Source: Brasenia schreberi
Lineage: Eukaryota; Streptophyta; Magnoliopsida; Nymphaeales; Cabombaceae
Length of the DNA: 64,000 bases
Direction of reading: 5' to 3'
NCBI GenBank assembly: GCA_036023115.1
Contig: JAYKKT010000061.1
Location: 13,716,001 to 13,780,000, forward strand
Below, piece after piece: positions 20,467-31,600 of this stretch (the stretch's first letter is position 1; every line of letters begins with the position of its first letter). The position numbers and the translations under genes are program-made. A model generated the notes under the pieces. That model was given only the letters and a program-made list of their open reading frames with translations, searched no databases and had not been told where the DNA came from.

Positions 20467-23400
20467 ATGAACTTAAAAATATGTGTATCAGAATTGGCAA
20501 AAACTGAAAAGTTAAATAGTCTGAACTTTCAAACATGGAAGAAAAGAATCCTGCTTGATCTAACACTTGAAGGTGTTGAGTACGTATTAAAAGAAATTGT
20601 GCATCCTCCACCACCAAATGCAACTGAGCAAAATATAGAAATGTATAGAAAGGGTCTTCGTAGTACACATTGCATATAATTGTCAAATAGGACACAACTG
20701 CCAAACTGCCAGAGTTGATATACATGAAACATCCTCCATGTATGTTAACATGACAGTTCTTGCTATTCAAACCTGTCATGTTGACATACATGGAGGATGA
20801 CTTGATAAGGGTCTTTGAAGAATACGAGACCGCAAAAGAGTTGTTTCACTCAATAACAGTCAAATATGACACAATTGTCAAACTGCATGTACAATTGCTA
20901 CTACAAAAATACAATTCTTTTAAAATGAAAGAAGGAAACAATGTAGTAGAACATGTAAATCACATGTTCGTAATGGCATAGTTGTGGCAAAGTCACTCAT
21001 CCCAGAATCGATGCAAATATCAACTATTCTGAACAGTCTTCTCCGTCATGGAACATGATCACCACTACCCTCAAGTTAGGGCAAGAAATTAACCTTTTTG
21101 AATTACCTATGAAACCAGCAATAGAGTAAGAACACATGAATAAAAATAAGAAAGAAATGTTTTAGTGGTATAAGATGAGATAGGGTCTAGCTCCAAACCC
21201 AACTAAAAGAAAAATAAACCAAACAAAAGGTTTGACAAGAATAATAAAAAGGGCAGTCAACTTTTTAAGAAAATACAAGAAACCGCTTATCGGGTCAAGT
21301 GTTTCAGTTGTGAAAAGATAGGATACTACAAGAAGGATTGCCGCAATAAGAGAAGTGGAGGAAACAACCAACAATGCGAACAATCCGAGAAGCAGGACAT
21401 AATATGCGTAATATCTTAATATCTCTATATGAATCACCCCGTGACAAGTTTGTGGATCGACTTTAGAGCTATCAAACATATCTTAAAGATCAAGGAAGGG
21501 GAAATGGACCTAAAGAAATACAAATCAGGAGAACATCGAGTGTATATGTGAAACAATACTTTCTCAAATGTTTTGGGTACTGGGTCCTTTAGAATCTTTG
21601 TAAAGGCAAACCGATTGTACGGACTGATGTATTAATTGTGCTATCAATAAGGCGCAATCTGGTCTCGATCTCTACCTTAGTAAAGAAAGGTTTTGATGTT
21701 AGGTTTATTCTTGGCAAGGTAATTGTGAGAAAACATAGGAGAATATTATTATTTGGGGAGTTCGATATAGGACATGAATTGTTGAAATTAAATGATAATG
21801 AAAATAGAAATCCTTTTGCTTATATTGACTATGCCTTTAATGTTGATGTGAATATGTGACATAAATGCCTTGGGCATAAGTCTGAAAAAGTTGAGGCAAT
21901 TATCTAACTTTGATTTACTGCCTAGATTTGAGGAAAATAGTTTCAATAAGTGCGGAACTTATATACAAGGAAAAATGACAAGAAAAGTTTTTCTCAAAAA
22001 GTCAACAAGGGTAACAACCTTGTTGGAAGTCATTCACACGGATTTATGTGGACCATTAAGAGTTAGGTCATATCGTAGAAAAGTTTATTTTATAATCTGT
22101 ATCGATAATTACTCGAGATATACATATTTATATCTCTTGGCACATAAATTTGAGACACTATAAGCTTTTAAAGAATATAAGTAGGAAGTTAAAAACCAAC
22201 TGGGGCATTCAATCAAAGTCTTAAGATCAGATAGAGACGGTGAATATACTTCTACAGAATTTCTTAAATTTTGTAAAGACTTTGGTATTGCAAAGAAAAA
22301 TACAATGCCTAGGACACCTCAACAAAATGGTGTAGTTGAAAGATATAACAGAACCTTGTTGAATATTACAAGGTCAATATTGATTGATGCCTTTCTACCA
22401 AGGATATTTTGGAGAGAAGCAGTAAGTACAATGGTATATATACTCAATGAAGTACCATGTAACGTTGTATTCACTACACCATAAGAGATGTGGTTTTAAA
22501 GAAAACTCAACCTAGGTCCTTTTAAGAGGTGGGGATCTATTGCACATGTAAAGATCATTGATCAGTCTAGAGACAAGCTAGACAATAGGTCATTAATATG
22601 TATATTCATTGGATATCCTAAAGGTTAAAGAGATATCGGTTTTATCATAAGGACCACAGACTGATAAAAAGCAGAGATATTGAATTCTTTAAAGATATCA
22701 AGAATAACATCCTAGAAAATAATAATGAATATACTGATGATCTATTAGACCTATATCAATCATCATTTGAACCCATAAAAGATCTTCCTAAAACAACTGA
22801 AACCTTAAGCGGACATAAAAGGCCTAAGTCCACTCCGTCCTACTTAAAAGATTATCACACCTATCTTGTAGAAGAAGTGTGTAATTCGATAGAATTTGAT
22901 GAGTTAACTGATAACTTGACTTATCAACAAGCTGTGAACTCATCTAAAGCAACAGACTGGAGGAAAGTCATAAATGAGGAAATTGAATCCATTGAGAAAA
23001 ACCAAGTCTGTAAATTGACAGATTTGGCAAAATGAAGGAAAGATATAGGTTGTAAATAGGTTCTGAAAAAAGAAATACAAGGTTGATGATTCAATCGACA
23101 AGTTTAAAGTGAGGTTGGTTGCAAAGAGTTTTTCGCAAAAATAATGAATAAATTATGTTGAGACATATTTTCTAGTTGCAAAATTTACATCCATAAGGAT
23201 AATCTTGGCAATATATACATATTATGATTTGGACTAACATCAGTTATATGTAAAAACAACTTTTTTAAACAGAGATTTAGATGAAATCATATACATGCAA
23301 CGACCCGAAGGATTTAATAGTTAAAGGCAAAGAAGATAAAATATATAGGTTGAGAAAATCCCTATATGGTTTGAAATAGTCACCTCGCCAATGGTATTTG

Positions 23401-24390
23401 ACTTTTCAAAATGTCATTATAGAACTTGAGTTTGTGGCTAATGAACTTGATCACTGTGTATATGTATAAAATAGTGGGAGTTACTTTATCATCCTATCAT
23501 TATATGTAAATGACATATTGTTGTCTGGGAATAACAATGAGATGATTGTCAAAACCAAGTTATGGTTAAAATCAAGGTTCAAAATGAAGGATATGGGGAT
23601 GCATCCTATATCCTGGGTATAAAGATCTCTCGAGATAGAGAATCTAAACTCTTATGCCTAAGTCAGGAGAAATATATTGACTATATCTTCAAGAAGTTTA
23701 AAATGGGTGAATGCAAGTCTACTGTCACACCCGTTGTAAAAGTGGTTAAATTAAGTAAGGTTGATTGTCCCGATGAAGGAGACAATAAGTCTAACATTCC
23801 TCATGCAAAAGTTGTGGATAGCTTGATGTATGCTATGTTGTGTACAAGACCTGATATTAGCTTTGCTATTGGTTTTGTGAATAGATATCAAAGTAATCCT
23901 TGATGGCAATATTGGATAGTTGTAAAAAGAATTTTAAGATATCTAAAAGGAACAAGAGACTTGAAACTATATTTTTAAGTAGATGAACTGAGAGTGATAG
24001 GATACTAAAATTTTGACTTTGTTGGGAGGAAAGATGATAACAAATCTACCTAAGGGCAAATATTCTTATTTAAAGGTGGTGTTGTTTCTTGAGCATGTAA
24101 GAAAAAGGAATGTGTGGCATTGCATACATAGGAAGCTGAGTGTGTAGCTTGTTGTATGGCTGCAATGAGTGTTGTCTGGATAAGTCGCTTCATACGTGAT
24201 TTGAAGTTAGAAATAATCGACGAGCCAATTGTTATTGAGTAGAGTCGATAACTGTAAAAGTAGACATATAATGGTTAAATACCACTATATTCATGATATA
24301 GTTATGAGAAAGGAAATATCCATCTCATACATACCAACAAATGATATGTTGGCAGACCCCTTGTTCATGGTTAAAAGAAAGATGGTCATA
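20467..24390 (+). pseudogene. Ty1/copia retrotransposon gag-pol remnant
   Basis: Domains follow Copia order across many stops and shifts: gag start MNLKICVSELAKTEKLNSLNFQTWKKRILL (20467); a zinc knuckle VKCFSCEKIGYYKKDC near 21306 with its His replaced by Tyr; a damaged protease site (WIDFRA instead of DSGA, about 21450); GAG-preintegrase with HKCLGHKSEK near 21860; integrase with TDLCGP (about 22040), SDRDGEY (about 22229) and TPQQNGVVERYN (about 22320); reverse transcriptase with LRKSLYGLK and SLYVNDILLSGNN, where the usual YVDD is YVND (about 23505); RNase H with EAECVACCMAAMSVVWISRF (about 24132). Integrase before reverse transcriptase identifies Copia rather than gypsy. It encodes copying functions only when intact; this copy cannot. 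Confidence 0.88.
20730..20799. repeat. 27-bp inverted duplication in Copia gag
   Basis: Arms 20730-20756 (starting CATCCTCCATGTATG) and 20773-20799 (starting CTGTCATGTTGACAT) are reverse complements with a single mismatch, separated by 16 bases. A 29-base direct repeat flanks them (20682-20710 and 20859-20887, 25 matches). Confidence 0.92.
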
Positions 24391-24616
24391 ACGGTAATAA
24401 TATCATAATCGCTAGACTGTTATCGGATTTCACAGTAATTGTTCAGATAAAGGAGCTCCTCAAGAAGAAAGCCCAGCGAAACAAACCGAGAAGGGAAGAA
24501 CACTATATAAATATAGAGCAACACATACAATCAAAATATACAAATACAAAAAAACATGTGAACACCTTCCTAGAAAAAATATGTTGTATGAAAACCTCGA
24601 AATGAAAAAGAAAACC
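24391..24616. other. Probable remains of the Copia 3' end
   Basis: Contains AAAGGAGCTCCTC and a TATA-like CTATATAAATATAG near 24510, which could belong to a decayed 3' LTR. No matching 5' copy is available to prove it. Confidence 0.3.
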
Positions 24617-25160
24617 ACGTACCTTGATCTTCCACTCTAGACGTAGCTGAAAAAGGTCAACGACAACAAACCCGAAGGTCGACAGAAGCTGATGGCAAGT
24701 GAATCACCACACCATCAGCATCAGCATTTTCATCATCCGCATCACCAACATTATCGTTGTGGTTGTCGTCATCATCATGACCGTCAATATCACCACCTCT
24801 GCTGCGAGAGCCACATAAAATTGATGTCCAATCAGATTCTTCTCTGCCTTCAACATTAGAGGACGCCATTTGTAAGTGCTAAATCAAAAGAAAGCGGATT
24901 TAATGAGCAAATAGTTTCTGCAGAAGCCAGTGGAGAACGCAGCAGGTAGGTACCTTGGAGGGGAGTTTCTGGTCTTCCCAGCAGAATGAGAGGATTCCAT
25001 TGGATAAGGATGAGAAATCAGCTAGTGTTTCTCTCCCCTATGACTTGAGTTCGACCTTTTGCGCAGGGGGCATGTATGTGAATGTGTGCTTGGGCCAGTT
25101 GTCTGCGCTTCCCAAAATAGCTGCGTTATTTCCTTCAGGACAAGACCCCCTGCATTATAT
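24617..25160 (-). CDS. Possible 5' end of an unidentified host gene
   Basis: On the minus strand a CCAAT plus TATAAT-like patch near 25160 precedes a GC-richer leader. A donor-like CAAG/GTACCT near 24953 and an acceptor-like TTTAG near 24880 come next, then an ATG at 24869. The frame begins MASSNVEGREESDWTSIL and continues into an Asp/Asn-rich acidic stretch (GDIDGHDDDDNHNDN...), ending at a stop at 24657 unless an intron intervenes; another donor-like CAAG/GTACGT lies at 24616. I do not recognise the protein. It abuts the Copia 3' end, so the rest of the gene may have been lost. It could equally be chance. Confidence 0.25.
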
Positions 25161-25209
25161 TGGCTAATTACGAGAGTCGCGTAATTCAGTTGCTTCGGTG
25201 GACTGATTC

Positions 25210-25290
25210 AGACAGTCACAATATATATATATATATATATATACATATATTATATATGGTGAGGCTGGGGGGGGGGGGGAGAGAGAGAAA
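25210..25290. repeat. TA microsatellite and poly-G/GA tract
   Basis: An AT dinucleotide run near 25222-25242 is followed by a dozen or more G residues and a GA run near 25267-25288. Confidence 0.9.
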
Positions 25291-25725
25291 TGTATTGGTG
25301 CAATTTTAGTCACATTTTGGTGTCAATGTTAGAAAATATTGTATATAAAATGTCATGTTTCGTTTCTTTCGTCGTTGTCCGCGTTACTCCACAACGATCA
25401 TAATGAGGGCCATCTAGTGGCATGCTATTTATTAGACGGTGATGACCATCGAGAGATCTCGAAATGATGATATCACCACATTCCACGGCTATGACAACCA
25501 CGTTTGCTCATTTTTGTATGATAAACTCCATAGATGTCGCAGCCATCATCCTAATACATAATACTTTCTTTATTTCCATTTAAAAGTGATGTGGAATTGT
25601 GAACAAACACCATCATTTGCTTACTGCCACTCAAAACTATATGGTCGTGTCAACTGAGGTCCAAGATCGTGTCCACCATTTTACAAAAGATGACTTGCAA
25701 GCACAATTTCAGCAAAATTCCGACA

Positions 25726-25768
<43 letters not shown>

Positions 25769-27396
25769 GAAATTTCTTTTACCATCTTTGTTACGGAGGA
25801 AATGGGAAGGGAAGAAACTTTGTGATCCTATGCTTTATCTCAAATAGTTTATAATATTTGAGAACATTCTGAAGCATCTAGCTTGTTTTTTCTATGTATA
25901 TATGTCAACGGTACCAGTTGTATCACATTACCCCCGGAGCCACTTCGGCATCCCTTGGCAATTTGGGATCAAAAGCAGTAAAAAACTTGCAGTAGGAGAC
26001 TGCTTTGTTATTGAAAAAACAGTGTGTACAATTGTATCAAGAGAAAAACAGCACTGTATATATACAAGTCATAATTGTATTAAATATATTATCCAATTTC
26101 ATTCTTTAAACGTACTCTAGACGGGAGAAGTGAGGACGGCCTTGACTTCTTTATAATATGAAAAGAACAGTAGGAAATTCTTCGGATTTCACTGGTGAAG
26201 AAACCGCACAATATTCTTTATTGTTCAGCTTATTATTACAAAAGAGTTGAGCTCCAGCCAACCGAACAACCTCTGAACACAACCCACGCCGAGACTAACC
26301 AGCTTGGGAGAGATATCCTCAAAATATCGTTACAAAGTGGACTTCATTCAACTCCTCAAAAAGTCATAAGAAAAATGACTAGTCATTTGCATTAAATGCC
26401 CTAATACAATTAGCGTAGGGGCACGGTTTAGCTAAAATTGTATAAAATTGTTTTCACAAATGCAACCGAATTAAACGCAGCATATTCAATTTGAGCTCAA
26501 GCGGTTTGATGCACCAATCACGAGAGAGCTAGTTGAGACGAACTGCGTGGAACTTGAATCATTTACAAGGGCTATTGACAAGCTCATTGCTGAGGCTTCG
26601 CTTTTTCCACTAAATGATAATTAATCATAAATCCGAAATTCCGGACTAAAATGAGTCTCCGATTAATTTCCCCTCTTCCAAGAAAGATTGAATAGGATAA
26701 GTTTCTCAGCCAAATTTAATGTAATGTGCAGAGTAGCTCTTAGCGAAATTGTGCTATATCGAGGTTGGATTTCTTAACTTGAGAAAAAGGAAAGGCATGC
26801 GTGAGGTGCATTTGGCAATAGCTAATAAGAAGGGAAGGAATTTGCTCCAAAACAACCAAGACTTACTTTGAAGTTGTTGGCAAGCGTGAGCACCACTGCC
26901 TCGTTTCATACTCTTGAAACGCATTGCTACGTTACTGGACATGATCCTCATCATAGCGGCAACTGTCTTTTGCAGTCACATTCAGTGGATCTCAGCTCAT
27001 CTTGAAGATTAGGTTAGACTCATTAACAAAACGATATCGATTCACCATCTATTGCCCAGCTTGTGGCATTTTAATCTTCAAGAGCCCCATGTGCTGGTCT
27101 CCTTTCAATCATCTGACACACATGCATACAGACGTAATAGTGGCTGTAAATAGGTGGGCCAATACGGAGGAGGCATACGCTGACCGAGAGCGAGAGAATA
27201 CATTAGTTGACATTTTGCGTTTAATTTAATAGCCAGCATTCCTCCTTGAAGAAAGAAACTACATACTCTTTTCATTTGTTTAAATAGTTCAAATTTGTTT
27301 CAATAAAAATTATAAATGAGTGGTTTGCATTCTTCAAACTTATATATATATATAAGAAAAAGAGAAAGAAGAAAAAATATATTTATAGATGACACC
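25291..27396. other. Unassigned stretch
   Basis: No coding, RNA or transposon signal that I can defend, apart from a CT-to-TA microsatellite at about 25724-25768. The open frames of 60-82 codons resemble no family and lack intron signals that would join them. Confidence 0.5.
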
Positions 27397-27500
27397 TAAA
27401 TCCTCAGCTCAACTGGTTGAGTGCCTGGGTATTTTGCTGTTGGTGGGGGTTCGACTCATTAGGGTTGTACCATTTTACAATCTGGCCTCCCTTTATAAAC
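27397..27500 (+). repeat. tRNA-derived SINE-like head
   Basis: An A-box-like CAGCTCAACTGG (27405-27416) and a B-box-like GGTTCGACTC (27448-27457) lie at tRNA-like spacing. The flanks do not form an acceptor stem, so it is not a tRNA gene. Pol III-type internal promoter boxes without tRNA folding are typical of plant SINE 5' parts. The 3' end is not defined. Confidence 0.45.
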
Positions 27501-28007
27501 AACCAAAAAGAAATGTTAATACGTGGGGTCAGCAGTTTCCGTTGATTAATTAATAGCGTCGATATTTTTTGAAGGAGAAAGTATCCGTTCTTGGATTTCC
27601 CTCTCTTGGCTTTATTAGCACGTACAAGCATTTAACTTTCTTTAAAAGAGGAATGGTTATGCATGCAGCTTAAGTGGCGCCTACACCCACAATTAAATCT
27701 TGAGAAAGGACAAGCTCTCAGCTGTCGTAAATCTTAAAGCAGCAGTCTTCATAGAGACAACCTTGTCGCCATTTGCCTGCTTCCATATGTCCTACACAAG
27801 ATGGTAACTGCGGAACGGATGCCCGTGGCTCTCTGTGACAAAGAGCATGCAATGCCAGTACTTTCAATTCAAAACATAACAAAGGCCATGTGATACAAAC
27901 GGCAATGACATCAGTTAGACCGGTTTGAAATCGGTTAGGTGTTTTGAATCAAAACTGATTCAACCTCAGAATCACCAATACTAGAATCGATGATTTTAAA
28001 TCGCACG

Positions 28008-28058
<51 letters not shown>

Positions 28059-28450
28059 GTATGAATTTGCACATGTTGAAGTGTGATTCAACAAAAGACA
28101 GTGGTCAACCGTTGAGTTGGACGAAAGTTTAAATTTCATAACGTTTCAAGAGTTGTTTTAAAAAAAATTAACCCAAACCGAATGGTTCTAAATTCTAGAT
28201 AACCGAGAACCATACCAATTATAAATAATTGTATACATGAGGTCTCTTTCCCAATCTGTACGACACGTACCATGATGCATGTCTTTAACTTTTTCCCATG
28301 GTTAGAAGTTTTGTTTTGTAATGAACTGTACATTGAAGCTTTTGGGGTCAAATCATCCAAGGGTTTCCAGTCTCATATCGAGCAATGCACTATGCTTATT
28401 GCTAGTAGAAGCAATACTGACAAGAGTCGTCAGTCAAAAACAGCTATTTA
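27501..28450. other. Unassigned stretch with a TA microsatellite
   Basis: Contains a pure TA tract (about 28018-28054). No gene is recognised. Phrases such as ACCGGTTTGAAATCGG hint at a decayed MITE, but matching ends were not found. Confidence 0.5.
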
Positions 28451-28677
28451 CACTACAAGAAAAAGAATTTTGGTGATTTGGCCGTTACGCTCATGACCTA
28501 AGAACAGGGTGGGTGCTCATTTTGATGTTTTTTCTGACGCTGATGACTGTGAAGGAGAATCACGTACAAGACTTTCCCTAAAAGTCTTCAAAATGTCATG
28601 CCGCTTACCAATCTCACTTGGAATGTGCTGTATACATTGATTTGGAATGACGTTCACACAAAACGTATTTTGTAGTG
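28451..28677. mobile_element. Small CACTA-like non-autonomous element
   Basis: The left end is CACTACAAGAAAAAGAATTT and the right end, on the other strand, CACTACAAAATACG. Both fit the CACTACAA-type termini of plant CACTA elements. Flanking trinucleotides are TTA and TTG, so the 3-bp duplication agrees at two positions. The length is 227 bp and there is no coding capacity. Confidence 0.45.
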
Positions 28678-31600
28678 TTGTAACATTTGTTGAGCCTTTC
28701 TCATGCCGAGTTTGTCGTTGAGCTTTGCTTCTTTCCAGTATTCAAAGCTCCCTTTGAGAAAAAGCAAAGTCACATCCTTTTCTAGCGTTATTCTTTGTTT
28801 GCAATATCATTTCGTTGCATTTTTTATTCGTAAAACAAGTAATCCTTAGCATGCTTTTGCATGCAGAAAATAAAATACATATACAGATTGTCTTAACAAA
28901 CTAAACTTGTTTTTTGATATATTGGCAATGTATGTGAACCAGAATTGCAGCACCTTGTAAGATTTTCTTCCATATGTTCCTTACCAGCAATTACTGGTTG
29001 TCGCTCATATTCTCTTACAACTGTTGTTCAAAGAGGCGACCGCACTGTAGCGCAAGATGAGAAATGCGTCTCACCCAAAATCCAGAAAAATTTCTCGACC
29101 ATTCTCTTCGAACACGTAGATACTTGATTTATATCACCTTCAAATAGCATTATGTAACATGTTCAAAACCCGATCACTGCATATTTTTCAGAAATATGCT
29201 TATTATTTTTCCAAAGTCATTGACCTTGTATGTCCTTTTCATTGCATATATGACTACGTGCAACTTAACTCTTCACACAGAAAAAGTTGAACATGCCACA
29301 CACACAATTTTCAATTTTGTGTATATCATGTGCATTTCGTTTATAAGGAACAACAAATGTTTTATTATATTCTTCGAAAGTTTGCTTTTGCAAAGTCGTA
29401 GATATCTGATGAGCTTTCCACGTTACACTTGGACATAATGGTTGCAGACAAAATTGAACTTGTTCTGTCGTCATATTTGACACCCCTTTTACATACAGAT
29501 GTCTTAACAGATATAACACTTAATGCATGTGCGTCATCTTCTACGATCAATATTGCACAAACTATATATCTCACAAGTACTATATACAAGAGGACTTGGA
29601 GTTATTGCGTTGTGAAGGACCCTTGAAGGTTTTTGTCGCATACACACACACAATTACATGAATAACAGGAAAATGATGCTATGCCATTGAAAGAAATATC
29701 TCATGACAGTCGCCTTATCGTTTTAGATCGATGTAAAATTATGACTACCAGCTACAATTCCATGTGATAACGATCATAATATTTAAACAATATGTACATT
29801 CCAATTCCGGCTCAAACTTCAAAAAGTTGTTTGCGATAGCGATGGGAGGCGTGAGTGCTTTCTTTGAGATTGCCAGTGAACTACTTCCCCAAGTTTGTCA
29901 CATAAAGCAATGAGGGTTTCTAACACTCGAGTTTGCAGCAGCACCACAGTGAAATCAGAAATGGTTCACATGTCCGTAACCCGAAACCCTACCTAATGGA
30001 TAGACCCACTGATCACGCCCACCAACTAAAGTCGCTGCTTTTAGCAGTCCAAACTCGAGTGCACACAATTGTCTTAAGAACTCCACTGCAGGCCTGCTTC
30101 ATCCAGTCTTGACTTGAAAAGACTGAACGAAGCTGTACTATATATTGTTCACTCCTTGGGCGTTTCACCGAAGTGGTTATTCAATTCTTCGTTCTGACTT
30201 TCGTTCTCCGAACAAATGATGCGGTTTCAGCTTAGAAATGTAAAAGAGCCCGCTGCTCAAAAGAATGAAGCGCCCTCTGAGATGCCTGCCCAAAAGTTGC
30301 TATTAATGATAGAAGTGTTTTTTCTTCTTATTTTCAGGGAATACAAATCACATACTACCAGAACGCCCTTGTCAGTTCGTGTTGGACCAAGTGCTTCTTA
30401 CTTCACTTCATCGATGGAACAACCTGTCTTGTCGCTCAACAATGGTGATGTTAGTCTGTTCAATTTGCACCATGAACACTTCAGAGTACAAATAACACCT
30501 TTTGATCGAAAAAATGAAAGAATCGAATGGTGTTAATCAATGGAAACAACTCTAATAGTGTCATTTATATAGCATGGAGTGGCAATGTTTATTTTTGAAT
30601 GTGGCCCTCGCATGGGCTCCTTGACATGAAATGTTACATGGCTAAAATGGTTATGTATGCTCGTGACTAAATCTTTTAACAAGATTACCATTACCGACAC
30701 GATCATTATTCAATACTCAACAATGTGTATATGGCATTGGAAGTTGTCATGCAGGTGTTTGTAGAATATTTTGAAATTTGTTAAGAACTATGAGATGTTG
30801 GTATAGTGCAAGATGAATATATTCACATAAAAAAATAAGACCTTTTATATATTTTTGTGGTGTATTATTGACAATGTAAAGGCTTCATTTTGTATGGACC
30901 AAAAAGTTTTACTGTTGATAAAATGAAATTTATCATGTTCATTAGTACAAAGGGTGTAAATGGAAATATCATATTGGTTGCTATCATTTTGAGATGGTTA
31001 CATTCGGTCTCTTAGATGTTGCATTGGACATAAAAGATATCATGTATATATCTTGGTTATATTATTATCTTTTGTATGTGGTTCTTGATGTCACATAACG
31101 TTTTTTGTGGCTAAGGAGTGGAGAAATATAAGTTAAATGTCTAAAAGGAGTAAGTATGAAATTATGACATATTGATATATCAATTTTTAGTGTTAAGCAC
31201 AGATCACAACTAAAGTAGTGATGTTCTGGTACATAGATGTGGTTTCTCATTATAAGAGGTATTTGCCACCATAACTCCTATTGCTATGTTCTTGTGATTA
31301 TAAATCAAGGTTTCATGAGATATTTGGGGTGCTATAGAATTGCTTCGGATTAGAATCGATGGGTTATGTAGGAGAATGTTGGAATTGTGATGAATCCAAC
31401 TTAATATGTAATATTTCTTATCTAGCCTAAGCATATTGTAAACTTCAAAAGTTAAATATTTTTGTGTGTGGGATTGGAAATTTAACTTAATAATAACCCC
31501 TTGATAGAAAGTTTTTCATTTTATCTAGTCTTCGTGTATCATGTTTGATGGGAACAAAATAACATAATAGGGTTCTATTAATGTCTTCCTCTCGAGTGAT

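Noticed and set aside
27397..27470. tRNA gene
   Set aside because: A and B boxes are present but no acceptor or anticodon stem can be drawn.
30216..30536. 106-codon + frame
   Set aside because: No recognisable domain, no splice signals joining it to neighbours, and typical of chance in a long non-coding stretch.
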